This document shows, in pieces, positions 8,273-16,772 of a DNA stretch of 64,000 nt. The position numbers and the translations under genes were made by a program. The DNA is from Candidatus Poribacteria bacterium (GTDB taxonomy: Bacteria; Poribacteria; WGA-4E; WGA-3G), in the NCBI GenBank assembly GCA_026706025.1, contig JAPOZO010000072.1, positions 62,001 to 126,000 on the forward strand, given 5' to 3'. The notes under the pieces were generated by a model, which saw only the letters and a list, made by a program, of their open reading frames with translations, was not told where the DNA came from and ran no database searches. Numbering within the stretch: position 1 is the stretch's first letter; each line of letters begins with the position of its first letter.

Positions 8273-9370
8273 ATGACGAATTTAAGACCAGACATATCCC
8301 GAGTCGCGTCAGAATTACCCGAACACCATCGTGAAACGAAGTGGAACGATGCCCAGGTGCCCATAGTTAAAAATACGAAATTGCTTCAGGTCAACGACCT
8401 CCGAAAATACTTCCCTATCCAGAAAGGGATCCTCCAACGCACCGTCGGCTATGTAAAAGCGGTAGACGGGATCAGTTTTGACGTGAACCGCGGTGAAACG
8501 CTTGGGCTCGTCGGCGAGAGTGGCTGCGGAAAGACGACTGCTGGACGCTGCCTGCTCCGACTCATACCACCGACAAGTGGCAGCTTCATTTTCGGTGAGG
8601 AACAGGTAGATCTGGCGAAATTGACACACCGCGAGATGCAACCTTTTCGGAAACGCATCCAGATGATCTTCCAAGACCCGCACGCATCACTCAACCCGCG
8701 GATGACGGTCGCGGATATCGTCGGGGAGCCGATGCGTGTCAACCGCACCGAGAAAGGGACAGCACTTCAAGACCGGATTGTGGCATTACTTGAATCCGTC
8801 GGCTTGCGATCACAGGATATGCGCCGCTACCCACACGCCTTTAGCGGTGGGCAGCGTCAACGTATCGGCATTGCGCGTGCGTTAGCACTCCAACCTGAAC
8901 TCATTGTCGCAGATGAGCCCGTCTCGGCATTAGATGTCTCGGTGCAAGCGCAGATTCTCAACTTGTTGGCAGAACTCCGCGAAGAATTCAATCTCTCTTA
9001 TATCTTTATCGCACACGATCTGAGCGTTGTTGAACACATCAGCGACCGTGTCGCGGTCATGTATCTCGGCAAAATCGTCGAGATTAGCGATGCTGAAACG
9101 CTCTATGAATCGCCGAAGCACCCCTACACAGAAGCGTTAATATCCGCGGTGCCGCTCCCGGATCCGAATGCGCAGCGTGAACGTGAGCATATTCGCCTTG
9201 AGGGGGATGTACCTGATCCTTCGCAACCGCCGACTGGATGCTATTTTCACCCGCGATGTCGCTACGCAACCGATCTATGCAAACAGGAAACACCAGAACT
9301 CCGAGAGGTTACACCGGGTGTTCAGGTGGCTTGCCACCATAGCGATACGTTGGAGTTACAGGGAGTTTAA
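8273..9370 (+). CDS. Oligo/dipeptide ABC transporter ATP-binding protein (OppF/DppF type)
   Basis: Partner ATPase of the importer. Walker [10 protein letters not shown]-loop [12 protein letters not shown], signature FSGGQRQRI, Walker [16 protein letters not shown]-loop IAHDLSV. The C-terminal extension has HPYTEAL and [14 protein letters not shown]. The F-type N-terminus [16 protein letters not shown] with its insertion is conserved. Start ATG 8273; the frame is open further upstream but that overlaps the preceding gene. An extra 25-30 residues precede the domain. The stop overlaps the next start (TAATG at 9368-9372). Confidence 0.92.
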   Translation: MTNLRPDISRVASELPEHHRETKWNDAQVPIVKNTKLLQVNDLRKYFPIQKGILQRTVGYVKAVDGISFDVNRGETLGLVGESGCGKTTAGRCLLRLIPPTSGSFIFGEEQVDLAKLTHREMQPFRKRIQMIFQDPHASLNPRMTVADIVGEPMRVNRTEKGTALQDRIVALLESVGLRSQDMRRYPHAFSGGQRQRIGIARALALQPELIVADEPVSALDVSVQAQILNLLAELREEFNLSYIFIAHDLSVVEHISDRVAVMYLGKIVEISDAETLYESPKHPYTEALISAVPLPDPNAQREREHIRLEGDVPDPSQPPTGCYFHPRCRYATDLCKQETPELREVTPGVQVACHHSDTLELQGV

Positions 9371-10317
9371 TGATGTCAACGGAAAAAATATCCCCAGATG
9401 AACTCGCGGCATGCAGAAAACGATTGGAAGCGGTGTGGAAGAACCGAGTAATGGATGAAGGGCTGCTCCACGAGGCGTGGCATACCGCGCATGAGGTGGC
9501 GATGCTGCTTTATGACGAGTTCAACGCAAGCCAAGTCTTCGTCTTCGGATCACTTACAGAACCGATGTGGTTCACAAAGGGATCGGATATTGATATCGCT
9601 GTGTCAGGACTCTCTGACGATACCTACGATAAAGCGTACGGCAAGGTTATATATTTCGATGCTCCGTTCAAAATAGACTTCATCAATTTTGATAGGTTGA
9701 AGGGGCTTTTCCGAGAACGTGTAAAACACCAAGCGATTCCCATCGAAAAAGGGACGCGTCCTATATTGTGGCAGACACTTTACAAACACCTTCAACGACA
9801 AGTTTTCCCGACAGAGGACGGAGACATTTACGAAATGAACCGAAAGAGACTCACACAACGCATCAACGATGAATTTGATAAAATAGAAGGAACGCTTGAA
9901 AGAATCCATAGGGGATTGGAAAAGATTGAAGAGGTTCCCATTGATGTCACAGAATTTATTGAAAATACAATCGCTACGGATCTTGCCGATGTCTATAGGG
10001 GTATAGAGAACATATTTCTGCGGATTGCCCGTGAGGTGGATATGCACGTACCAACCGGGAGTCAATGGCATAAAAATCTACTCGCACAAATGGCAGAAAA
10101 ACGACCAGAACGCCGTCCAGTGATTTCCGAAAATACACGCAGCGAACTGGAAGAACTTTTGGAATTCCGTCACAAGGTGAACAACATCTACGGCAAAGAA
10201 TTAAAATATGAAAAGACCATACCGCATGCAAAATCAATTGACATACTCTTTGCAAAGGTATCTCAAGACCTAAATACGTTCACTGACTCCCTTGAAAAGC
10301 GTGAAGAGGACGCTTAA
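9370..10317 (+). CDS. Fused MNT nucleotidyltransferase / HepT-like protein inside the transporter operon
   Basis: 315 aa. The N-terminal nucleotidyltransferase domain (about 40-130) has FVFGSLTEP (GS at 60-61) and GSDIDIAV with both Asp residues. The C-terminal helical domain (about 145-310) ends with FRHKVNNIYGKEL, resembling the RNase-type HepT motif (R-x4-H-x-Y) with Asn at the His position. It looks like a single-chain version of the MntA/HepT toxin-antitoxin pair, perhaps with a dead toxin half. It sits between oppF-like and oppA-like genes with 1-3 bp spacing, so it is co-expressed with peptide uptake. Function there is unknown. Confidence 0.65.
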   Translation: MMSTEKISPDELAACRKRLEAVWKNRVMDEGLLHEAWHTAHEVAMLLYDEFNASQVFVFGSLTEPMWFTKGSDIDIAVSGLSDDTYDKAYGKVIYFDAPFKIDFINFDRLKGLFRERVKHQAIPIEKGTRPILWQTLYKHLQRQVFPTEDGDIYEMNRKRLTQRINDEFDKIEGTLERIHRGLEKIEEVPIDVTEFIENTIATDLADVYRGIENIFLRIAREVDMHVPTGSQWHKNLLAQMAEKRPERRPVISENTRSELEELLEFRHKVNNIYGKELKYEKTIPHAKSIDILFAKVSQDLNTFTDSLEKREEDA

Positions 10318-10318
10318 A

Positions 10319-12274
10319 ATGCAAAAGCCAACAAAAATCCATCAGACTACAACTTTGCTTTTTATTAAAGCACTGTTTATCTTGCTAATTTTCATCATCG
10401 GATGTTCGGGAAACCCGTTAGAAGATGTTTCCGGTTTCCCGCTTGGAATTGAGGCGAAAGAGGCACCGATGTGGGCAAAACGGGTCGCTGAGGGCAAACT
10501 CCCACCGCTGTCAGAACGGCTGCCAGAAAATCCGCTTGTCGCTAAAACGGATTTCGACGGATATGAACGCCCGGGGCCTTATGGCGGGACGTGGCACCGG
10601 TTCCATACGCATCCAGATTTAGGGACGTGGAAGATGACGGCAGGATATGCACCGCTCATTCGTTGGAAATTTGATGCCTCTGGTTTGGAACCCGGTCTTG
10701 CAGAGTCGTGGGAGTTTAATGAAGATGGGAGTATGCTGACGTTGCATCTACGTAAAGGGGTCAAATGGTCGGATGGGCATCCTTATACTTCAGCCTCGTT
10801 CGCTTACTATTATGAACTCTGCCTTGATGAACGACACAAGTACGGCGCGCCTGTCTGGTGTAAGGTCAACGGTATCCCGATGGAAGTTGAGACGCCCGAT
10901 GATCATACAATTGTGATGAAATTCGCTGGTCCCAACTGGCTCGTACCGCTTTGGTTGGCGACCGGTTTTTGGTGGTGCAATCAATACAACATCCCAGCAC
11001 ACTACATGCAGCAGTTCCATCCGGACAGCAACTCAGCGTATACCGATTTCATCCGATTCGAGAAAGAAAATATCCCACATCAAAACCCAGCGCGTCCGAC
11101 GTTGTGGCCCTGGCGGGTGACAAAATACGAAAAGGGTGGCTTTCGTGTTGAACTTGAACGCAACCCGTATTACTATGTCGTCGATACACTCGGCAGACAA
11201 CTCCCTTACATCGACAAAATCAAGACGAGTTTAGTCCCCGAACCACAAGTGCGCGTGCTTAAAATCCTCGCGGGCGAGATTGACTGCCAATACCGCGGGA
11301 TGGAACTCCGCGATCTTGCCCTCTATCTGAAAGGACAAGAGAAGGGTGGCTATAAGGTCCGGCGGTGGAAAAGCACGGCTGGCGCGCAACCTGCTATCCT
11401 GATTAACTGGACAGCACCTGATCCTGTGTTAAGAAAACTCATCCGCGATCAAAGGTTCCGCAAGGCACTCGCTTATGGTATTGACCGCGTGAAATGTAAC
11501 GAAATCGCATGGCGTGGATTGTTGGAACCCCAGGCAGCAACAGTTAGCCAAGAGGGATGGCATTTTGCTGATGAAGACGGGCAGACGCTCTTTGAGGAAT
11601 GGAAACGCGCCGATGCAGACTTTGATATCGCTGCCGGAAACCGTCTCCTTGATGAGATGGGACTCACAGAACGTGATAAAGACGGTTATAGACTACGTCC
11701 AGATGGCAAACGGATTGAGATGCTCATGGACGTGCCGAGTTCCAATCTCAACAGCCAAGAGAATGACATCGGACTGATTATTCAAGAGGGTTGGGAACAA
11801 CTCGGCTTGGAGACCTTGCTCTACACGCCACCCGGTGCCGAATTGAGTCTGCGTCGGACGCTCGGTAAATTCACAATCAGCATGCACGGTGAAGCAGAGA
11901 TGGATCTCTTTACTTATCCCGACTGGGTGTTTCCCACGCTCGCGAAGTACTGGCACCCGAAGGTCGGGAAATGGTATGAAACAGGCGGCGAAAAGGGGGA
12001 ACCTCCCACAGGGCCGCTAAAGAAACTGCTTGACTTATACGATGCAATTAAACGCGAACCTGACGAGAAACAGCGGCACCAATACGTTCGGGATGCTGTT
12101 AGGATTCACATTGACGAGGGACCCTTTCACCTCGGTTCCGCAGCACGTTCGCCGTCGCTCTTGGTCGTCTCGAACCATTTCCACAACGTGCCAAACGATG
12201 GCATTTTAGGGCCGTGGGCAATTGTTACACCAGCGACCCATTATCCCGAACAGTGTTGGATATCTAAGGAATAG
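10319..12274 (+). CDS. Peptide ABC transporter substrate-binding lipoprotein (SBP family 5)
   Basis: Extracytoplasmic solute-binding protein of the Opp/Dpp system, 651 aa. An N-terminal signal peptide ends with a lipobox FIIGCSG (Cys near residue 28), so it is membrane-anchored after lipidation. SBP_bac_5 marks include TLHLRKGVKWSDGHPYT, DDHTIVMKFAGPNW, QRFRKALAYGIDR and GPFHLGSAARSP. The size is larger than E. coli DppA (about 535 aa) and resembles the large microcin/peptide-type binding proteins. The ATG at 10319 follows the previous stop by 1 bp, with GAGG upstream. Ligand not predictable. Confidence 0.9.
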   Translation: MQKPTKIHQTTTLLFIKALFILLIFIIGCSGNPLEDVSGFPLGIEAKEAPMWAKRVAEGKLPPLSERLPENPLVAKTDFDGYERPGPYGGTWHRFHTHPDLGTWKMTAGYAPLIRWKFDASGLEPGLAESWEFNEDGSMLTLHLRKGVKWSDGHPYTSASFAYYYELCLDERHKYGAPVWCKVNGIPMEVETPDDHTIVMKFAGPNWLVPLWLATGFWWCNQYNIPAHYMQQFHPDSNSAYTDFIRFEKENIPHQNPARPTLWPWRVTKYEKGGFRVELERNPYYYVVDTLGRQLPYIDKIKTSLVPEPQVRVLKILAGEIDCQYRGMELRDLALYLKGQEKGGYKVRRWKSTAGAQPAILINWTAPDPVLRKLIRDQRFRKALAYGIDRVKCNEIAWRGLLEPQAATVSQEGWHFADEDGQTLFEEWKRADADFDIAAGNRLLDEMGLTERDKDGYRLRPDGKRIEMLMDVPSSNLNSQENDIGLIIQEGWEQLGLETLLYTPPGAELSLRRTLGKFTISMHGEAEMDLFTYPDWVFPTLAKYWHPKVGKWYETGGEKGEPPTGPLKKLLDLYDAIKREPDEKQRHQYVRDAVRIHIDEGPFHLGSAARSPSLLVVSNHFHNVPNDGILGPWAIVTPATHYPEQCWISKE

Positions 12275-12400
12275 CCGTCAGCCATCAGCCGTCAGGGCGG
12301 TTTTTTCTACAAAAAACCTTTCAGCGGTCAGAGAAGAGATGTTCGATTTGTCTAAAACCCTCTTAACTGACTGCTGACAGCCGACTGCTGATAGCCAATA
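12275..12400. repeat. GTCAG/GATAAC-type interspersed repeat inside the transporter operon
   Basis: GCCGTCAGCCATCAGCCGTCAG, a TTTTTTCTAC/AAAAAACC segment, then CTGCTGACAGCCGACTGCTGATAGCC. It is a diverged copy of the repeat family and separates the binding-protein gene from the first permease gene. Confidence 0.7.
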
Positions 12401-12417
12401 AAACAGGAGACACACCC

Positions 12418-13404
12418 ATAGTTACCTATATCATTCGTCGATGTTTCATCGCTGTTCCGACACTTTTGGCGATTTCTATCATCTCTTTCATTATTATCCA
12501 ACTCCCGCAAGGCGATTATCTCGACCGTGAAATCCAACGGTTAGAGGAGGAGTTCGGCGATAGCAGTTCTCTCGCACAAGTCGAGGAATTGCGGGAACGT
12601 TATGGGCTGAACGCGCCGTTGTGGAAGCGTTACCTTATCTGGATAAGTGGTTTTGTGCGCGGTAATTTCGGTGAGTCGTTTGAGTATAAACGCGAAGTCG
12701 ATGAACTGATATGGGATCGGATCGCCTTTACGCTCCTTATTTCCGTCGGATCGCTCATCTTTACCTACGTTGTCGCTATCCCCCTCGGTATCTATTCCGC
12801 AACACATCAATATAAATGGTCAGATAACTTTCTAACCTTCCTGAGTTTTGTCGGGATGTCGATACCGGCGTTTCTCTTGGCACTCTCGTTGATGGTGTTT
12901 GCGTTTGACATCTTCGGTGTCCCCCTATTTGGGTTATTCTCGGCTTACTATGAAGGCGCGCCCTGGACATGGGGCAAACTGGGCGACCTTTTCAAACATC
13001 TCTGGATTCCAGTGATTGTCGTTGGTATTAACGGAACCGCGAGTTTGATGCGTATCATGCGCGGCAACCTGCTTGATGTGTTAGGGCAGCCGTTTGTTCA
13101 AACTGCACGCGCAAAGGGGTTGAAAGAAATCGTCGTGGTTGGGAAACATGCCGTGCGGATAGCGATTAATCCGCTTATCAGTATTTTAGGGATGAGTCTA
13201 CCGGGTATCCTCTCCGGTTCAGCGATTGTCTCAATTGTGTTGGGATTGCCGACGGTCGGACCGATTCTCTTACGCAGTCTACTGAATGAGGATATCTACC
13301 TTGCTGGCACGCTGATTATGATGCTGAGCCTTCTTCTGGTTATCGGTAACCTGCTTGCTGATATAGCCTTGGCTTGGGTAGATCCGAGGATTCGCTATGA
13401 ATAA
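12418..13404 (+). CDS. Peptide ABC transporter permease (OppB/DppB type), apparent ATA start
   Basis: Integral membrane permease, six predicted helices, with the binding-protein-dependent EAA-like loop VQTARAKGLKEI. The N-terminal motif TYIIRRCFIAVPTLLAIS is typical of DppB, yet it lies upstream of any ATG, GTG or TTG in frame except a TTG at 12466 that would delete half of helix 1. A perfect AGGAG (12405-12409) stands 8 nt before an ATA codon at 12418, which I take as the start (328 aa). An in-frame TAA at 12364 limits the frame. A start-codon mutation or sequence error are alternatives. Confidence 0.85.
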   Translation: MVTYIIRRCFIAVPTLLAISIISFIIIQLPQGDYLDREIQRLEEEFGDSSSLAQVEELRERYGLNAPLWKRYLIWISGFVRGNFGESFEYKREVDELIWDRIAFTLLISVGSLIFTYVVAIPLGIYSATHQYKWSDNFLTFLSFVGMSIPAFLLALSLMVFAFDIFGVPLFGLFSAYYEGAPWTWGKLGDLFKHLWIPVIVVGINGTASLMRIMRGNLLDVLGQPFVQTARAKGLKEIVVVGKHAVRIAINPLISILGMSLPGILSGSAIVSIVLGLPTVGPILLRSLLNEDIYLAGTLIMMLSLLLVIGNLLADIALAWVDPRIRYE

Positions 13405-13622
13405 TTTTTTCGATTACCTTGCGGTTCGGTTAGGTGGATTTGACACTTGAAGTCCCACTCCGTTTATCTGCCTTCCACTTCGTTTCAGGCTACGGTCACT
13501 CACTATTTTTCATCAGAAACCCGATTTTTTGACCATCAACTCGACTCCGAACATAATATAGAAAGGCACGAGTTGATGATCAAATCGGAAAAATCGGAGT
13601 AGAAACCCAATATTTTAAAAAT
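13405..13622. repeat. Intergenic gap with CATCAACTCG hairpin element (copy 1)
   Basis: Inverted repeat ACCATCAACTCG (13532-13543) and CGAGTTGATGAT (13569-13580). The loop edges ACTCCG...GGCA and the flanks CCGATTTTTT / AAATCGG are also symmetric. A second, more perfect copy lies at 43287-43339. Confidence 0.75.
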
Positions 13623-14717
13623 ATGAAACTTACAATCGAGACAGCAGAAGAGATTGAGGACGCAGGCGACCCTTGGACAGATGGAGGGCAGCTGAGTTAC
13701 CGTCAACTGATATGGCGGCGGTTCCGCAAGAATCGGATGGGTGTCATCGCGGGTGCCCTTTTGCTGATTTTTTATATCCTTGCTATCGGTGCTGACTTCT
13801 TCGCGCCCTATCACTACAACGAAATCAACATGCGCCTGCGGCACGTCCCACCGCAACGTCTCCATTTCTCATTCTCATACGGCTTCTATGTCTACGGCTT
13901 GAAATCCGTGCGCAACCCAGAAAGCCTTGAGTTAGAATTCACTAAAGATATAACGCGATGGTATCCCGTTAAATTCTTTTTCAAAGATGCCGACGGCAGG
14001 CGACATCTCTTCAGTTCCGAGGGACCCATGTTCCTATTAGGCACCGACCGGATGGGGCGCGATCTACTTTCACGGATCATGTACGGAGCGCGCGTGTCGA
14101 TGACACTCGGCTTGGTCGGTGTCTTTTTGAGCATCGTTCTCGGTTCTATCCTCGGCACTGTATCCGGATACTGGGGCGGATGGGTCGATAATCTGATCCA
14201 ACGTATTATTGAGGTACTCTCAGCATTCCCTGACATCCCACTGTGGATGGCACTCGGTGCCGCACTTCCACCGGGTTGGTCGAGTATCCAAATCTATTTC
14301 GGGATTACGATTATTCTGTCGATTATCCGTTGGGGCGGATTGGCACGGCAGGTACGTGGAAAGGTCTTGGCGTATCGGGAGAGTGATTTTGTTATGGCAG
14401 CACGTGCCGCAGGCGCAGGACATTGGCATATCATCACAAAGCACCTACTACCGGGATGCTATAGTCATATCATCGTTATCGCGACGCTCGCCATTCCCGG
14501 CATGATCTTAGGGGAGACCGCGCTCAGTTTCTTAGGCTTGGGCATCCGTCCCCCGATGACGAGTTGGGGTGTGCTGTTAGAAGAGGCACAACGCGTGACC
14601 GTTTTGCTTCACTATCCATGGCTCATTTTCCCAGCCGTGCCGGTGCTCGTCGTTGTCATCGCGTTTAACTTCTTAGGAGATGCCCTCCGCGATGCCGCAG
14701 ATCCATACTCAGATTAA
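13623..14717 (+). CDS. Peptide ABC transporter permease (OppC/DppC type)
   Basis: 364 aa integral membrane protein. The N-terminal OppC_N segment holds the first helix (VIAGALLLIFYILAIGADFF). A periplasmic insertion of about 75 residues follows (FSYGFYVYGLKSV to GPMFLLGTDRMGRDLLSRI). The permease core comes next, with the EAA loop FVMAARAAGAGHWHI. The DPYSD-type C-terminus is intact. It completes the importer. The gap to the previous permease gene contains a repeated hairpin, and no clear RBS is visible before the ATG at 13623. Confidence 0.92.
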   Translation: MKLTIETAEEIEDAGDPWTDGGQLSYRQLIWRRFRKNRMGVIAGALLLIFYILAIGADFFAPYHYNEINMRLRHVPPQRLHFSFSYGFYVYGLKSVRNPESLELEFTKDITRWYPVKFFFKDADGRRHLFSSEGPMFLLGTDRMGRDLLSRIMYGARVSMTLGLVGVFLSIVLGSILGTVSGYWGGWVDNLIQRIIEVLSAFPDIPLWMALGAALPPGWSSIQIYFGITIILSIIRWGGLARQVRGKVLAYRESDFVMAARAAGAGHWHIITKHLLPGCYSHIIVIATLAIPGMILGETALSFLGLGIRPPMTSWGVLLEEAQRVTVLLHYPWLIFPAVPVLVVVIAFNFLGDALRDAADPYSD

Positions 14718-14724
14718 AAGGCCC

Positions 14725-14836
14725 CCCAGGCCCGGTAGGTGCGATTTCCTAATCGCACCGGATTTTAGGCACAAACCTTACCCAGGCCCGGTAGGTGCGA
14801 TTTCCTAATCGCACCGGATTTTAGGCACAAACCTTA
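14725..14836. repeat. Two tandem 56-bp palindromic (REP-like) units
   Basis: Two near-identical 56-bp copies (14725-14780, 14781-14836). Each contains CCCGGTAGGTGCGATT, a short loop and AATCGCACCGG, followed by TTTTAGGCACAAACCTTA. A related single copy interrupts the end of rsmI at about 28990. The hairpins could also act as a terminator or processing site after the permease gene. Confidence 0.85.
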
Positions 14837-14859
14837 GTTGATACCTATGGAGAAACAAC

Positions 14860-15687
14860 ATGTCAACAAACACAGACCTCGGATTTTTTGCAACAGATGT
14901 TTCGTTCACAGACAAGTCCGCAATCGTGACAGGTTCCAGCCGCGGCATCGGACGCGCAATCGCTATTGAATTAGCGCGTCAAGGTGCTGATGTGCTTATC
15001 AATTACAACCAAAACCGTGATGCCGCTGAATCCGTGCAGCAAGAGGTAGAGGCACTCGGCAGAAAAGCAGTTATTATTCAAGCCGACATCAGCGACCTCG
15101 ATTCACACGAGAGGTTGCTTAACACCGCACACGAGGCTTTCGGGAAGGTGGACGTCCTCATCAACAATGCCGGTATCACCCGTATCGCTGATATTCTTCA
15201 GGAGACACCCGAACAGTTTGATCTGATTGTCAACACCAACCTCAAGGCGACGCACTTCCTCACACAACGCGTCGCAAACTATATGGTAGCGGACGAGATT
15301 CGCGGGTGTATCATCTATACGCTCTCGATTTCTGATACAGTGGCATCCGACAATCGCACCGCCTATTGTATCTCAAAAGCAGGGTTGGAGATGAGTATGC
15401 GCGCCTACGCTGGACGCTTAGCAGTACACGGTATTAAAGTGAACGGCATCGCTGCGGGTGTGATTGATACAGACCTCTCGCGCGTCCGTATTCCCGATTA
15501 TGAGGAGGCCGCGGAGAAGGGGTATATCTTTATGGTCCGCGCCGGCGCGCCTGAAGATGTCGCGCACGCCACCATCTCTGCGATGAAACTTTACGATACG
15601 GGGGTCGTTCTCCCCGCTGCAGGTGGTGTGATGACACCGCTATTGAATCTCAGGTCTATGGCGGAATTGGATATGAATAAATCTTAA
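14860..15687 (+). CDS. Short-chain dehydrogenase/reductase (FabG-like)
   Basis: 275 aa NAD(P)-dependent oxidoreductase with a Rossmann fold. Cofactor loop TGSSRGIG (24-31), NNAG (102-105), active-site Ser near 156-158 and Tyr169/Lys173 (YCISK). It is close to 3-oxoacyl-ACP reductase or sugar-alcohol dehydrogenase types, but the substrate is not determinable. It lies downstream of the tandem palindromes that follow the transporter genes and has its own GGAG-type RBS, so it may be a separate unit or a weakly co-expressed tail of the operon. Confidence 0.88.
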   Translation: MSTNTDLGFFATDVSFTDKSAIVTGSSRGIGRAIAIELARQGADVLINYNQNRDAAESVQQEVEALGRKAVIIQADISDLDSHERLLNTAHEAFGKVDVLINNAGITRIADILQETPEQFDLIVNTNLKATHFLTQRVANYMVADEIRGCIIYTLSISDTVASDNRTAYCISKAGLEMSMRAYAGRLAVHGIKVNGIAAGVIDTDLSRVRIPDYEEAAEKGYIFMVRAGAPEDVAHATISAMKLYDTGVVLPAAGGVMTPLLNLRSMAELDMNKS

Positions 15688-15741
15688 AGTGGTTGTTAGA
15701 ACGTCCGTTAGTCTTTCTTTAAATTCCGGGGATTTTTGTGG

Positions 15742-15747
15742 TACAAT
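15742..15747 (+). promoter_or_regulatory. Probable -10 box for the STAS-like/PIN pair
   Basis: TACAAT at 15742-15747 within GTGGTACAATAGTG. The -35 region (TTAAAT-like) is weak. The first gene starts 57 bp downstream. Confidence 0.4.
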
Positions 15748-15803
15748 AGTGAGTAGGAGTGTTGAGAGTATAGAAGCAGAAAAACATTTTTAAGGAAATA
15801 ACT

Positions 15804-16169
15804 ATGTCAGAAGATATTAGAATATCCATGTTTGAAGTCGTAGGCAGCCCTTTCTGTGTTGCCTCCGACGATGGGGAGAAGATTCATAAGCACCTTGACG
15901 CTGCACTGAGGGCGAATCAAGAGGTTGTACTCTCGTTTCATAATGTTACGGCACTAACTGGGGCTTTCTTAAGTGCCGCGATCGGTCAGTTATATGGCAC
16001 ATTTAGTGAAGAAAAAATACAATCTCTATTGAAGGTAGAGGATGCAAAGTCAGACGACCTTAGATTGTTGAGGAGTGCTGTTAACAATGCCAAGTTGTAC
16101 TTCAAAAACCCGGAACGATTCAACCAAGCGATACGAGAAGTAATGGGCGATGAGGTTGGTGATGTATAA
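15804..16169 (+). CDS. STAS-like protein (DUF4325 type)
   Basis: 121 aa cytosolic protein. The segment VVLSFHNVTALTGAFLSAAIGQLYGTF (here in parts: VVLSFHNVTALT, then FLSAAIGQLYG) matches the STAS-like DUF4325 pattern, in which an acidic strand is followed by a Ser/Thr-bearing helix. Members often sit beside ATPase, methylase or PIN genes. Here the downstream PIN-domain gene overlaps it by 8 bp, so the pair is probably a two-component toxin-antitoxin-like or regulatory module. RBS AAGGAA upstream. Confidence 0.65.
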   Translation: MSEDIRISMFEVVGSPFCVASDDGEKIHKHLDAALRANQEVVLSFHNVTALTGAFLSAAIGQLYGTFSEEKIQSLLKVEDAKSDDLRLLRSAVNNAKLYFKNPERFNQAIREVMGDEVGDV

Positions 16170-16692
16170 AGCAATGGAGGTGCGCCATCACAACTTCACC
16201 TCTAAAGACAAATTGTTTCTGGATGCCAATATTTGGTTGTATCTGTTCAGTCCACGGGAACCCAGAGACCGTTGGAAACAAATCTACTCCGAGGTTTTTG
16301 AACGTATCTTGAAAGCGAACAGTCGAATTTATGTTGATGTTCTTGTCGTTTCAGAATTCATCAACGCTTATGCTCGGATGAAATGGCGAGCTGTCGCCCC
16401 GCATATCAAATCGTTCAAAGATTTTCGCAACAGCACAGGTTTTAAACCTGTTGCTGAAGATATTACTGCAGGTGTTAGGGAAATTATAAGCCACTGCTCA
16501 CGCATCGAGAGTGGCTTTGTAACACTGCAAATGGATGGCTTGCTTACTGACTATGCCGCGGGCAATTCTGACTTCAACGATCAGGTCATAACGGCTCTCT
16601 GCAAAAACAACGGACTCACCTTAATAACAAACGACAGCGATTTCAAAACTCAGGATATCCCCATCCTTACTGCGAATTCCAATCTCCTTTAG
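16162..16692 (+). CDS. PIN-domain ribonuclease-like protein
   Basis: 176 aa from ATG 16162 (in-frame ATGs also at 16150 and 16174; GAGG at 16152-16155 favours 16162). PIN fold acidic residues are present: LFLDANIWLY, VVSEFINAY, LLTDYAAGNSDFNDQV and ITNDSDF. PIN proteins are Mg-dependent RNases and commonly toxins of VapBC modules. The overlap with the STAS-like gene suggests that protein as its partner instead of a VapB-type antitoxin. No antitoxin DNA-binding domain is visible. Confidence 0.8.
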   Translation: MYKAMEVRHHNFTSKDKLFLDANIWLYLFSPREPRDRWKQIYSEVFERILKANSRIYVDVLVVSEFINAYARMKWRAVAPHIKSFKDFRNSTGFKPVAEDITAGVREIISHCSRIESGFVTLQMDGLLTDYAAGNSDFNDQVITALCKNNGLTLITNDSDFKTQDIPILTANSNLL

Positions 16693-16772
16693 TTGGCGGC
16701 AGAACAACAAAGGATAATCTCAATTGTTCCGCTAAATGCAGCGCAATTTTCCTTAACATCACATCAAACGCG

